From the NCBI GenBank assembly GCA_963791225.1, contig CAWBRV010000008.1:310001-374000 (forward strand): a stretch of DNA of 64,000 nucleotides. The letters are read 5' to 3'. The notes beneath the pieces were generated by a model. The model was not told the origin of the DNA. It did no database searches and saw only the letters and a list, made by a program, of their open reading frames with translations. This document shows, piece after piece, positions 17,635 through 26,232 of this stretch. Both the position numbers and the translations under genes were made by a program. Source of the stretch: PALSA-612 sp963791225 (GTDB taxonomy: Bacteria; Actinomycetota; Thermoleophilia; Gaiellales; Gaiellaceae). The stretch's first letter is position 1; each line of letters begins with the position of its first letter.

Positions 17635-18807
17635 GTGCGGACTCTCGTCGTTGCGCTCGTCTCCGCGCTCGCCGCTGCGCTGATCGCGCTCGGGATCGCC
17701 GCCTGGAGCGGCTGGTTCACGGGCACGAGCCGGACGGTGGTCGTTCCCGAGGCCGCTCCGGCAAGCTCCGCCGCGACGTCCGTGCGGAGCACCCAGTTCC
17801 TCCTCCGAAACGGCTTCGCGCCGTCAGCGCTGTATGTGGCCCGTTCCCCCGGCGTGGTCACGATCTACGCCGAGTTCGGCTCGACAGAGGCGCAGGGCTC
17901 GGGATTCGTCGTCACGCGGACGGGTCTGATCCTGACGAGCTCGCACGTGATCACGAATGCCGGCGAGCAGGCGTCGGGCTCGGCCGCGAAGCCGGCGGCA
18001 CGGGTCTACGTCGAGTTCGCCGATCGCGACCGCGTCCGGGCCAGGATCGTCGGCTGGGACGTGTTCGACGACGTGGGTGTGCTCGAGGTCGACCCGAAGG
18101 CGCATGCGCTCGATCCGGTGCCGCTCGGCCGCTCGCGCGACGTGCGCGTCGGTCAGCCGGTCGCGGTCATCGGTAGCCCGTTCGGCAACGAGAACTCGCT
18201 CGATGTCGGCATCGTGTCCGGAGTCCGCCGGTCGATCGACTCGCTGACGTCGACCTTCCGGCTCTCCGACGCGATCCAGCTCGACGCCCCGATCACGCAC
18301 GGCAACTCCGGCGGCCCCGTGTTCGACGCGAATGGCCGGGTGATTGGGATCGCCGCGCAGATCCGCACCGACACGGGGCAGGCGGAAGGCGTCGGCTTCG
18401 CGGTGCCGATCGACTCTGCTCGGCGCTCGCTCCTGCAACTCCTGACGACCGGGAAGGTGGCTTATGCCTTCGCAGGCGTGCGCACGACGGACTTGACGCC
18501 GAACATCGCGCGGGCACTCGGGCTCTCGGTGTCGCGCGGAGCGCTGATCGTCAGCGTCGACCAGGGCAGTGGGGCCGCTCGTGCCGGACTGCGCCAGGGA
18601 TCGAGCGTGCGCGTGGTCGACGGTGTCAGCGTTCGCGCGGGAGGCGACGTCATCGTCGCCGTCGCCGGTCACCCGATCGCGAGCGGCGAGGACGTGGCCC
18701 GTGTCGTCAGCGAGGGGCTCCGGCCCGGGCAGACAGTGACGTTCACCGTGCTGCGCGACGGGCGGAAGCAGCAGATCCGGGTTCAGCTCGGCTCGCGCAA
18801 GCCCTAG
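17635..18807 (+). CDS. HtrA/DegP-like S1C serine protease with PDZ domain
   Basis: A 390-residue envelope quality-control protease. An N-terminal membrane helix (about 3-28) is followed by a trypsin-like domain with His104 (TSSHVI), Asp146 (DDVGVLEVD) and Ser225 (HGNSGGPVF). The C-terminal PDZ domain (about 285-385) has GALIVSVDQGSGAARAGLRQG and GEDVARVV. The active domain is outside the membrane, where it degrades misfolded proteins. It precedes the moaC cluster but is separated by 31 bases and a separate promoter-like box. Confidence 0.93.
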   Translation: MRTLVVALVSALAAALIALGIAAWSGWFTGTSRTVVVPEAAPASSAATSVRSTQFLLRNGFAPSALYVARSPGVVTIYAEFGSTEAQGSGFVVTRTGLILTSSHVITNAGEQASGSAAKPAARVYVEFADRDRVRARIVGWDVFDDVGVLEVDPKAHALDPVPLGRSRDVRVGQPVAVIGSPFGNENSLDVGIVSGVRRSIDSLTSTFRLSDAIQLDAPITHGNSGGPVFDANGRVIGIAAQIRTDTGQAEGVGFAVPIDSARRSLLQLLTTGKVAYAFAGVRTTDLTPNIARALGLSVSRGALIVSVDQGSGAARAGLRQGSSVRVVDGVSVRAGGDVIVAVAGHPIASGEDVARVVSEGLRPGQTVTFTVLRDGRKQQIRVQLGSRKP

Positions 18808-18826
18808 CCGCCGCGCCCTGCGCGGC

Positions 18827-18832
18827 TAAGGT
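18827..18832 (+). promoter_or_regulatory. -10 box of leaderless promoter, moaC cluster
   Basis: TAAGGT, exactly 6 bases before the moaC GTG at 18839. It would start the long overlapping gene run ending with the SAM hydrolase. Confidence 0.45.
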
Positions 18833-18838
18833 GCGGCC

Positions 18839-19288
18839 GTGAGCGACGAGTTGTCCCATGTGGACACCGGTGGCCGCGTGCGCATGGTCGACGTCGGCGG
18901 GAAGCCCGAGTCGCGCCGGCGGGCAGTGGCGTCGGCCCGCGTCCGCATGGCACCGGAGACGGCTGCGCGCCTCCGCGACCTGCCGAAGGGTGACGCGCTC
19001 GCGACCGCAGAACTCGCCGGCGTCATGGCCGCGAAGCGAACGAGCGAGCTGATCCCGCTCTGCCACCAGCTCCCGCTCTCGGTCGTGCGGGTGAGCGCCG
19101 ACGTCGCCGACGGCGCGGTCGAGATCATCGCCAGCGCGGAGACGGTGGCACAGACCGGCGTCGAGATGGAGGCGCTCGTGGCCGCGTCGATCGCCGCCCT
19201 GACCGTCTACGACATGGCCAAGGCGATCGACAAGGGCATGGTCGTCGAGGAGGTCAGGCTCGTCGAGAAGACCAAGGAGCCCGCATGA
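18839..19288 (+). CDS. moaC: Cyclic pyranopterin monophosphate synthase MoaC
   Basis: A 149-residue enzyme that, with MoaA, turns GTP into cyclic pyranopterin monophosphate. Family motifs: RMVDVGGKPESRRRAVA, KRTSELIPLCHQLPLSVV (usually CHPLPL; Gln here), TGVEMEALVAASIAALTVYD, and the conserved lysine in DMAKAIDKGM. Length is normal. It opens the 12-gene cluster; its stop overlaps the mogA start (ATGA). MoaA is not in the window. Confidence 0.95.
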   Translation: MSDELSHVDTGGRVRMVDVGGKPESRRRAVASARVRMAPETAARLRDLPKGDALATAELAGVMAAKRTSELIPLCHQLPLSVVRVSADVADGAVEIIASAETVAQTGVEMEALVAASIAALTVYDMAKAIDKGMVVEEVRLVEKTKEPA

Positions 19289-19767
19289 TCGCAGCGGTTC
19301 TGACCGTTTCGGACGGCGTCTCCGAAGGCACGCGTGAGGATCGAAGCGGCGACCTCCTCCAGGAGTTGCTCGAGGCCGAAGGGCTCGAAGTCGTCCGTCG
19401 CATCGTGCCCGACGACCGGGACGAGATCGCCCGCGCGATCGAGGAGCTCGCCGACGAGGCCGCGGTCGTCCTGACGACGGGCGGGACCGGACTCGCGCCG
19501 CGTGACGTCACGCCCGAGGCGACGGCGAGCGTGCTCGACCGCCCGGCCCCGGGAATCGCGGAAGCGATCAGGGCCGACTCGATCGCGAAGACGCCGCACG
19601 CCCTGCTCTCCCGCGGTGTGGCCGGTGTGCGCGGCCGGACGCTCGTCGTCAACCTGCCGGGCTCGCCGGGGGGCTGCCGGGACGGATTCGCGGTGCTGCG
19701 GCCTGCGCTCGCGCACGCGCTCGAACTGCTCGCCGGCGAGCGCGACGTCGGGCACAGGCAGACATGA
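19285..19767 (+). CDS. mogA: Molybdopterin adenylyltransferase, MogA/MoaB family
   Basis: A 160-residue MoCF-fold protein that adenylylates molybdopterin before metal insertion by MoeA. It has AAVLTVSDGVSEGTREDRSG, VVLTTGGTGLAPRDVTPEAT and LVVNLPGSPGGCRDGF, the three family motifs. It overlaps moaC and mqnP by 4 bases each. The partner moeA is 8 kb upstream. Confidence 0.93.
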   Translation: MIAAVLTVSDGVSEGTREDRSGDLLQELLEAEGLEVVRRIVPDDRDEIARAIEELADEAAVVLTTGGTGLAPRDVTPEATASVLDRPAPGIAEAIRADSIAKTPHALLSRGVAGVRGRTLVVNLPGSPGGCRDGFAVLRPALAHALELLAGERDVGHRQT

Positions 19768-20630
19768 CGGAAGGCGCCCTCGTCTATCCGAGGCGCTTCG
19801 CTTCGCTGGTCAAGATCGAGCACACGCTCTTCGCGCTTCCGTTTGCGTACGTGGGCGCGTTCCTGGCCGTAGACGGGGTTCCCAGCGCTCACGACCTCGT
19901 CTGGATCACGGTGGCGATGGTGGGCGCACGGACGCTCGCGATGGGTCTCAACCGCCTGATCGACGCGGGGATCGACGCGCGCAACCCGCGCACCGCCGGT
20001 CGCGAGCTGCCGAGCGGCCTCTTGCGGCCCTGGCACGTGGTCGGCCTGTGCCTCGCGTCGCTCGGCGTCTTTCTCGCCGCCGTCTGGCAGCTCGACCCGA
20101 TCGTCCGCTGGCTGTGGCCGATCCCGGTGATCGGCTTCGTCGTCTACCCCTATCTGAAGCGCTTCACGTGGCTCTGTCACTTCTGGCTCGGAGCCGTCGA
20201 CGGGTTGGCGCCGATGGGGGCGTGGGTCGCGATCACCGGCAAGCTGCCGTGGCAGTCGTGGGTTCTCGGTGCAGCCGTGGCGACCTGGGTCGCGGGCTTC
20301 GACTGCTTCTACTCGCTCTTCGACGTCGAGGTCGACCGGGCGCAGGGGCTCCATTCCGTGACGACGCGTTTCGGCGTGCGCGGCGCGTTTCTCGCGGCCA
20401 GACTCTCGCATGTGGCAACTGTTGCGTGTCTGTGCGCGGTCGGGGCGGGCCTGTCCGTCGATGTCTGGTACTGGCTCGGCGTCGGCGCCGTCGCGGCGCT
20501 GCTCGCCTACGAGCACTCGCTCGTCCGCCCCAACGACCTCCGCCGGCTCGACCTCGCGTTCTTCACCATGAACGGCGTGATCAGCGTCGTGTTCTTCGGC
20601 TTCGTCCTCGTGGACGCGATCACGTCGTGA
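19764..20630 (+). CDS. mqnP: UbiA-family prenyltransferase, futalosine-pathway MqnP type
   Basis: A 288-residue membrane prenyltransferase with about eight to nine helices. The first Asp-rich motif is NRLIDAGIDARNPRTAGREL (about 70-89), the second DVEVDRAQGLHSV (about 188-200). This first motif, with ARNPRTAGRELPSG, is characteristic of MqnP, which attaches the prenyl tail in the futalosine route to menaquinone. The other mqn genes are not in the window. It overlaps mogA upstream and ccmA downstream (GTGA). Confidence 0.85.
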   Translation: MTEGALVYPRRFASLVKIEHTLFALPFAYVGAFLAVDGVPSAHDLVWITVAMVGARTLAMGLNRLIDAGIDARNPRTAGRELPSGLLRPWHVVGLCLASLGVFLAAVWQLDPIVRWLWPIPVIGFVVYPYLKRFTWLCHFWLGAVDGLAPMGAWVAITGKLPWQSWVLGAAVATWVAGFDCFYSLFDVEVDRAQGLHSVTTRFGVRGAFLAARLSHVATVACLCAVGAGLSVDVWYWLGVGAVAALLAYEHSLVRPNDLRRLDLAFFTMNGVISVVFFGFVLVDAITS

Positions 20631-21238
20631 TACCGGACACGCCTACCCGGCCGCTGATCCAGGCGCGCGGGCTCGGCAAGCGCTACGGCGACAAGCGGGT
20701 GCTCGAGGGGCTCGATCTCGATCTCGACCGCGGGGAGTTCCTGCTCGTGACCGGCCCGAACGGTTCCGGGAAGACGACGCTCCTGCGGCTCTGCGCGGGC
20801 CTCGCGACGCCGACGGCGGGGACGCTCGACGTAGACGCGCCGCGCGAGACGATCGGCTTCGCCGGCCACGACCCGCTCGTCTACCGCGAGCTGACCGCGA
20901 TCGAGAACCTCGACCTGTACGGGCGGCTCTACCGCGTGCCAGAGCGACGCGAGCGGATCGGGATGCTGCTCGAGCGCTTCGGCCTCTGGCAGGCGCGGAA
21001 CGAGCGCGCGGGCTCGTTCTCGCGCGGCATGCAGCAGCGGCTCTCGCTCTGCCGCACGCTGCTGCACGAGCCGAGCCTGCTCGTGCTCGACGAGCCGTAC
21101 AGCGGGCTCGACGACGCGGGCGCCGACCTCCTCGACAGCGAGCTCGCCGAGCTTCGCGCCGGCGCCACCTTCGTCGTCTCGACCCATGATCCGGCACGGG
21201 TGGAGCCGCTCGCGAGCAGCCTGCTCGCCTTCGCATGA
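20627..21238 (+). CDS. ccmA: Heme exporter ATPase CcmA
   Basis: A 203-residue ABC ATPase: Walker A GPNGSGKTT (about 42-50), signature FSRGMQQRLSLCRTLLHEP, Walker B LLVLDEPYSGLD, and switch His in VVSTHDP. The short length and position before CcmB fit the c-type cytochrome maturation (System I) ATPase that releases heme from CcmC-CcmE. The GTG start overlaps the mqnP stop. Confidence 0.88.
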   Translation: MIPDTPTRPLIQARGLGKRYGDKRVLEGLDLDLDRGEFLLVTGPNGSGKTTLLRLCAGLATPTAGTLDVDAPRETIGFAGHDPLVYRELTAIENLDLYGRLYRVPERRERIGMLLERFGLWQARNERAGSFSRGMQQRLSLCRTLLHEPSLLVLDEPYSGLDDAGADLLDSELAELRAGATFVVSTHDPARVEPLASSLLAFA

Positions 21239-21876
21239 GGGGCTACGCAACCGACGTGGCGGTGCTGGCCCGCAAGGACCTGACGCTGGAGCTGCGCGCC
21301 CGCGACACGCTGCCCGCGATGCTCCTGTTCGTCGTCTCGGCGCTCGTCGTCTTCCACTTCGCGCTGCCGGCGCACAGCTCCGAGCTGGCCGCGAAGGGAT
21401 TGCTCTGGGTCGCAATCGTCTTCACGGCGCTCGTCGGGCTCACGCGCGCGTTCGTCGCGGAGCGGGAGCAGCGGCTGATCGACGGCCTTCTACTCGCGCC
21501 ATGCGACAGGAGCGCGATCTGGCTCGGGAAGTGCGTCGCCGTCCTCGCCTTCCTCGTCGCCGCCGAGGTGGTCGCACTCCCCGCATACGCGGTGTTCTTC
21601 AGCGGCATCGGTTGGAGCACGGTTGCCGCAGTCGCGCTCGCGGACGTCGGGATCGTCACCGTCGGGACGCTGCTCGCAGCGATCGCGGCGGTCAGCCGGG
21701 CCCGGGAGCTCCTGCTCCCGCTGCTCTTCCTGCCGCTCGCGATCCCGGTCATCGTCGGGGGCGTCGGCGCCAGCGTCGCCGAGAGCCCTGCGCGCTACCT
21801 TGGCTTCCTGTGCCTGTACGACGTCGTCTTTGCGATCATCTCGTGGGCCTCCTTTGAGTACGTGGTCACGGAATAA
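21235..21876 (+). CDS. ccmB: Heme exporter membrane subunit CcmB
   Basis: A 213-residue protein with six hydrophobic helices. RKDLTLELRARDTLPAMLLF at the N-terminus, LTRAFVAEREQRLIDGLLLAP and LLPLLFLPLAIPVIVGG match CcmB. It pairs with CcmA to form the ABC complex of System I cytochrome c biogenesis. The start ATG overlaps ccmA, and its last 23 bases overlap ccmC. Confidence 0.9.
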   Translation: MRGYATDVAVLARKDLTLELRARDTLPAMLLFVVSALVVFHFALPAHSSELAAKGLLWVAIVFTALVGLTRAFVAEREQRLIDGLLLAPCDRSAIWLGKCVAVLAFLVAAEVVALPAYAVFFSGIGWSTVAAVALADVGIVTVGTLLAAIAAVSRARELLLPLLFLPLAIPVIVGGVGASVAESPARYLGFLCLYDVVFAIISWASFEYVVTE

Positions 21877-22540
21877 CCCCGTCACGGCCCTTGCCGTCCT
21901 GACGACGGCGCTGCTCGGCGCCGCCGTGGCGCTGATCTTCTTCTACGCCCCGGTCGACCAGGACGGCCTGAACCAGAAGATCTTCTACTTCCACGTCCCG
22001 ATCGCGCTGACCGCCTACGCCTGCTTCGGCTGGGGTGCGGTGAAGGCGTTCCTGCATCTCTGGAAGCGCGTGCCGACGGCTGATCTCGAGAGCTACGTGG
22101 CCATCCACCAGGGCGTGATCTTCGGCGCCATGACCCTCGTCACCGGGTCGATCTGGGCGCGGTACCGGTGGAACACGTGGTGGGCATGGGGCGACGAGCA
22201 ACTCGTGCTCTTCCTCGTGCTGTTCCTGTTCTACTGCGCCTACTTCATGCTCCGCTTCTCGGTCGACCCAGGGCCGCAGCGGTCGAATCTGTGCGCCGTC
22301 TACGCGTTGTTCGGCGTCGTGCTGATCCCGGTCAGCTTCCTGGCGATCAGGCTCGCGAACAGCTACATCCACCCGACCGTGTTCACGAGCAGCGGCCCGC
22401 AGATGGCGACCTCGCAGCTCGCGACGTTCTGCGTTGCCTGGGCGGCGCTGCTTTCGCTGGCCTACTTTCTCTACCGGTTCGAGCTGGCGGGCAAGCGGCT
22501 TGCGGCCGACGTCAAAGAGCTCCGCGAGTTGCTCGCATGA
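21854..22540 (+). CDS. ccmC: Heme-handling protein CcmC
   Basis: A 228-residue membrane protein with six helices. The heme-handling tryptophan motif is present as WNTWWAWGDEQLVLF (usual WGxWWxWD), flanked by His residues in YFHVPIALTAY and IHQGVIFG, which correspond to the external heme ligands. It transfers heme to the chaperone CcmE; no ccmE is seen here. The only start that gives the family N-terminus is a TTG at 21854 inside ccmB. Confidence 0.88.
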   Translation: MSTWSRNNPVTALAVLTTALLGAAVALIFFYAPVDQDGLNQKIFYFHVPIALTAYACFGWGAVKAFLHLWKRVPTADLESYVAIHQGVIFGAMTLVTGSIWARYRWNTWWAWGDEQLVLFLVLFLFYCAYFMLRFSVDPGPQRSNLCAVYALFGVVLIPVSFLAIRLANSYIHPTVFTSSGPQMATSQLATFCVAWAALLSLAYFLYRFELAGKRLAADVKELRELLA

Positions 22541-22737
22541 CCACCGAGGAGAAGTACGTCGCGGCCGTGTACCTCGTCGTGCTGCTGTTCGTGCTCGTGT
22601 ACGTCCTGCTGATGGCGGCGAAGGTGTCCCGTCTCGGGCGCGACGTGGCCGAGCTGACCGAGTTGGCGCGCCAGCGCAAGCGCACCGGTGAGGAAGCGCC
22701 GCCGAAACCGGCTCCGAAGCAGGTGAAGGTTGGCTGA
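22537..22737 (+). CDS. Small membrane protein, CcmD-like
   Basis: A 66-residue protein with one membrane helix (about 8-27, AAVYLVVLLFVLVYVLLMAA) followed by a charged amphipathic segment (VSRLGRDVAELTELARQRKR) and a Pro/Lys tail. Size, topology and position right after ccmC fit CcmD, a small System I subunit that stabilises CcmABC, although sequence similarity in this family is weak. It overlaps ccmC by 4 bases and the next gene by 8. Confidence 0.65.
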   Translation: MTTEEKYVAAVYLVVLLFVLVYVLLMAAKVSRLGRDVAELTELARQRKRTGEEAPPKPAPKQVKVG

Positions 22738-23518
22738 GCTCCTTTTCTGGATCGTGGTCGTCGCCTACGGAGGAGCAGCTGTCGCCTACGCGGGCAACGC
22801 CCGCCGTCCGGGTCGCGCAGGCAGATTCGCGACCTGGGGCGTCAGGATCGGCTGGCTCGCCCAGACCGCGCTCCTGGCCGTGCAGGCCGAGCGGAGCGAC
22901 GGGTTCCCGTGGGACACGTGGGCCGGATCGCTCGACCTCTTCGTCTGGCTCGTGATCACGGCCTTCCTGTTCTGGGGGTGTGACAGCCGTTACCGCCTGC
23001 TCGGGCTCGCGGTGATGCCGCCCGCCGTCGCCCTGCTCCTGGCCGCGTGGCTCGGAGGCGCGACGAAGACGCATGTCGACGGCTCGTACTCGTCGGCGTT
23101 CCTCGTCCTCCACGTCGGGCTCGTCCTCGCTGCGTTCGCCGGCTTCACGGTGTCGGCCGCGCTCGCGGCGCTCTACCTCTGGCAGGAGCGGCGACTGAAG
23201 CTGCGCCGGGCGGGTGCCGTGCTCGGCCGGGCGCCGTCGCTCGTCACGCTCGACGCGCTCGAGGGCCGCGTGATCGCGTTCGCCGTACCCGCGCTGACGG
23301 CAGGCATCGTCGCCGGCTTCGTCAGGCTCCGGTCGCACGGCGGATCGGTGGACGCGCTGATGGTCGTGACCGTGCTCACCTGGGCCCTCTTCGCCGGCTA
23401 CCTCGTCCTGCGCCACGGCTACGGCTGGCGCGGGCGTCGTGCCGCCTATCTCGTCCTCGCCGGTTTCGCGCTCGTCGCCGTCGCGCGGCTCGGCCTCCCG
23501 CTCACCCACTTCACATGA
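22730..23518 (+). CDS. HemX/CcsA-like cytochrome c assembly membrane protein
   Basis: A 262-residue protein with eight hydrophobic helices and a C-terminal CcsA/CcmC-type core (PF01578-like), with His in VLHVGLVLAAFAGF and LRHGYGWRGRRAAYLVL. Members of this group sit directly in front of hemA (HemX in bacilli) and influence glutamyl-tRNA reductase level or heme delivery. The WWxWD motif is degenerate. It starts at a TTG overlapping the small gene upstream, and its stop overlaps the hemA ATG. Confidence 0.75.
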   Translation: MAELLFWIVVVAYGGAAVAYAGNARRPGRAGRFATWGVRIGWLAQTALLAVQAERSDGFPWDTWAGSLDLFVWLVITAFLFWGCDSRYRLLGLAVMPPAVALLLAAWLGGATKTHVDGSYSSAFLVLHVGLVLAAFAGFTVSAALAALYLWQERRLKLRRAGAVLGRAPSLVTLDALEGRVIAFAVPALTAGIVAGFVRLRSHGGSVDALMVVTVLTWALFAGYLVLRHGYGWRGRRAAYLVLAGFALVAVARLGLPLTHFT

Positions 23519-24795
23519 GTCTGCTCCTCGTCGGCATCTCGCATCGTGTCGCTCCGGTCGAGCTCCGGGAGCGCGTCGCGCTGACCGGCGAGGAGGCTGC
23601 GACGCTCGCCGAGGAGCTGGCAGCCGAGAGCGGCGAGGCGGTATGCCTGTCGACCTGCAACCGGACCGAGCTGTACCTCGCAGGTGGGGACGCGGTCGCG
23701 GACGTGGCCGACCGGGCAGTTGCCTCCCTGGCCGCCCGCTCCGGGCTCGAGGAGAGCCGGCTGCGCTCCGTGCTCTACCGACTCGAGGACGAGGCGGCGG
23801 GCATCCACCTCTTCCGTGTCGCCGCCGGCCTCGACTCGATGGTGCCGGGCGAGGGCGAGATCCTCGGCCAGGTCCGCAACGCGTATGAGGCGGGGAAGCC
23901 GGGGCCGCTCCTCGACCGGCTCTTCCGCCAGGCGATCCACGCCGGCAAGAAGGTGCGGACCGAGACCGCGATCGCCGAGAGTCCCGCGTCCGTGTCCTCG
24001 GCGGCTGCGGCGCTCGCCGAGCAGGTGTTCGGCGATCTCGGCGGCTGCAAGGTGCTGCTCGTCGGTGCCGGGAAGATCGGCGAGCTCGCAGCACGCAACC
24101 TCGCATCGCGCGGCGCCGAGATCGTCGTCGTCGCCAATCGCTCCCCCGAGAAGGCGGAGGAGCTCACGGAGCGGTTCGGCGGCCGCGTGGTGACGCTCGA
24201 GGACGTGCCTGCCGAGCTCGCCCGGGTCGACGTCGTCCTCACCTCGACAAGCTCGCCCGGGCACGTGCTGACGAAGGCGGACGTCGCGCCCAGGCTCGCC
24301 GACCGAAAGGGCCGGCCGCTGTTCCTGATCGACATCGCCGTGCCGCGCGACCTCGATCCGGCGATCCACGACCTCGACGGCTGCTACCTGTACGACATCG
24401 ACGACCTCGAAAGCGTCGTCGCGGAGAGCCTCGCCGGTCGCCGGCGCGAGGCGGGGCGGGCGGAGGCGATCGTGCTCGACGAGGCGGAGCGGTTCCGTGC
24501 CTGGCAGGCATCGCGGGACGTGGTGCCGGCGATTGCGTCGCTGCGGGCGCTCGCCGAGGAGATCCGGGAGAGCGAGCTCGAGCGCGCGCGATCCCGGCTC
24601 GAGCGGCTGACCGAGGCCGAGCGCGGTGCGGTCGAGGCCGTGACGGCGCGTATCGTCGACAAGCTGCTGCATGTCCCCACGGTGCGCATGAAGGAGGCGG
24701 CCGCCGGTGCGGACGGGGCCGTGTACGCCGACGCGCTCCGCCACCTGTTCGGTCTCGCGGACGATGCTGCTCCGAGTCGGCACCCGCGGCAGTAG
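23515..24795 (+). CDS. hemA: Glutamyl-tRNA reductase HemA
   Basis: A 426-residue enzyme that reduces glutamyl-tRNA to glutamate-1-semialdehyde, the first step of C5 tetrapyrrole synthesis. N-terminal catalytic domain with Cys48 in CLSTCNRTELY; DSMVPGEGEILGQVRNAY; NADPH-binding GAGKIGELAARNL; LFLIDIAVPRDLDP; C-terminal dimerisation helices ending in RIVDKLLHVPTVRMKE. It overlaps hemC by 32 bases. hemL and hemB are not in the window. Confidence 0.96.
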   Translation: MSLLLVGISHRVAPVELRERVALTGEEAATLAEELAAESGEAVCLSTCNRTELYLAGGDAVADVADRAVASLAARSGLEESRLRSVLYRLEDEAAGIHLFRVAAGLDSMVPGEGEILGQVRNAYEAGKPGPLLDRLFRQAIHAGKKVRTETAIAESPASVSSAAAALAEQVFGDLGGCKVLLVGAGKIGELAARNLASRGAEIVVVANRSPEKAEELTERFGGRVVTLEDVPAELARVDVVLTSTSSPGHVLTKADVAPRLADRKGRPLFLIDIAVPRDLDPAIHDLDGCYLYDIDDLESVVAESLAGRRREAGRAEAIVLDEAERFRAWQASRDVVPAIASLRALAEEIRESELERARSRLERLTEAERGAVEAVTARIVDKLLHVPTVRMKEAAAGADGAVYADALRHLFGLADDAAPSRHPRQ

Positions 24796-25597
24796 GCTCG
24801 CGCTCACGCAGGCCGAGCAGGCCGCGGAGCGGCTGCGGCGACCGGGGATCGAGATCGCGCTCGTCCCGATCACGACTGCCGGTGACCGCGACCGAACGCG
24901 GCCGTTCGGCGAGATCGGCGCGCGCGGCGTCTTCGTGAAGGAGCTCGAGGAGGCGCTGCTCGACGGGCGCATCGACGTCGCCGTGCACTCGGCGAAGGAC
25001 ATGACCTCGGTGGACACGGCCGGTCTGGCCGTCGGGGCGTACGTGGCGCGAGAGGATCCGCGCGACGCGCTGTGCGGCGCGTCCGCGCTGAGGCCGGGGA
25101 TGCGCGTGGGCACGGCGTCCGTGCGGCGACGCGCGCAACTGCTCGCGCTCGACCCGTCGCTGCTCGTCGAGCCGCTTCGCGGCAACATCGACACGCGCCT
25201 GCGGAAACGCGGGGAGCGTGGGCTCGACGCCGTCGTGCTCGCCGCCTGCGGGCTCGAGCGGCTCGGGCTCGACGCCGAGATCGGCTACCGCTTCGACCCC
25301 TCGGAGCTCCTGCCCGAGGCAGGCCAGGGCGCGCTGGCACTGCAGGTCCGCGCGGGCGAGGAGGAGCTCGCCACAGCTGCGGACGACCCGGAGACGCGCC
25401 GCCGTGTCGAGGCGGAGCGCCGCTGCGTGGCGGTCGTCGGGGGCGGGTGCCTGGCGCCGGTGGCGGCCCATCACGACGGCGAGGTGCTCGCAGGACTCGT
25501 GGCGGACGAGGACGGCCGCTGGATCGAGCGACGCCGCGGCGACGATCCGGTAGCGCTCGGCCGTGAGCTCGCGGCCGCGGCGGCAGCTCACGCGTGA
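24764..25597 (+). CDS. hemC: Hydroxymethylbilane synthase HemC
   Basis: A 277-residue porphobilinogen deaminase. Motifs are RVGTRGSRLALTQAEQA at the N-terminus, VHSAKDM (residues 74-80), GTASVRRRAQL, LRGNIDTRLRK and the dipyrromethane-binding Cys229 in VGGGCLAPVAAH. It polymerises four porphobilinogen molecules. The ATG at 24764 lies within the end of hemA and gives the full family N-terminus. Confidence 0.95.
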   Translation: MLLRVGTRGSRLALTQAEQAAERLRRPGIEIALVPITTAGDRDRTRPFGEIGARGVFVKELEEALLDGRIDVAVHSAKDMTSVDTAGLAVGAYVAREDPRDALCGASALRPGMRVGTASVRRRAQLLALDPSLLVEPLRGNIDTRLRKRGERGLDAVVLAACGLERLGLDAEIGYRFDPSELLPEAGQGALALQVRAGEEELATAADDPETRRRVEAERRCVAVVGGGCLAPVAAHHDGEVLAGLVADEDGRWIERRRGDDPVALGRELAAAAAAHA

Positions 25598-26232
25598 GAG
25601 TGATCGTCACCAGGCCCGAAGGGCAGGCGAACGACCTGGCTGCCGGGCTCGAGACGCTCGGACACGAGGTCGTGCTCTGCCCGCTCGTCCGTATCGAGCC
25701 GCTCGGAGACGGGCCGGTCGACGCGTCGGGCTACGACTGGCTGATCGTGACGAGTGCGAACGGAGCCCGTGAGCTCGCGCGGCGGCTCACCGGGCGCGCG
25801 CGACGGGTCGCCGCCGTCGGGCCTGTCACCGCCGCGGTCCTTGCCGAGCACGGGCTCGCGGCCGACCTCGTACCGGCCGTCGCGACTCAGGAGGGTCTGC
25901 TCGCGGAGCTGCCGCGCCCGGCCGGGCGTGTGCTGGTCGCGGCGGCCGAACGAGCGCGGCGGCTACTCGTCGACGAGCTCGGCGCCGACTTCGTGCCGCT
26001 CTACCGGACGGTCGAGCTCCGGCCTGAAACGCCGCCCGTGGGCGACCTCGTCGTGCTCGCCTCCGGCTCCGCAGCGCGCGCGTTCGCCGCGCTCGGGCTC
26101 GACATCCCGACCGTCTCGATCGGGCCGCAGACGACCGCGGCGGCGCATGAGGCAAGCCTCCGCGTCGTCGCCGAGGCGGCGACCCACGACGTGGCTGGAT
26201 TGCTGAGCGCGATCGCTAGGCTCGGGTCGTGA
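25594..26232 (+). CDS. hemD: Uroporphyrinogen-III synthase HemD
   Basis: A 212-residue protein of the HemD fold: VIVTRPEGQANDLAAGLETLGH at the start (given here in part), DWLIVTSANGARELARRL, AAVGPVTAAVLAEHGLAADL and VVLASGSAARAFAAL. HemD is poorly conserved, so identity rests on these motifs and on position after hemC (GTGA overlap). It closes the macrocycle with ring D inversion. Confidence 0.9.
   Translation: MRVIVTRPEGQANDLAAGLETLGHEVVLCPLVRIEPLGDGPVDASGYDWLIVTSANGARELARRLTGRARRVAAVGPVTAAVLAEHGLAADLVPAVATQEGLLAELPRPAGRVLVAAAERARRLLVDELGADFVPLYRTVELRPETPPVGDLVVLASGSAARAFAALGLDIPTVSIGPQTTAAAHEASLRVVAEAATHDVAGLLSAIARLGS
26217..26222 (+). promoter_or_regulatory. Possible internal -10 box for SAM hydrolase gene
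   Basis: TAGGCT inside the end of hemD, 6 bases before the GTG at 26229. The spacing equals that of the other leaderless boxes, suggesting the last gene of the cluster can also be transcribed alone. Confidence 0.3.
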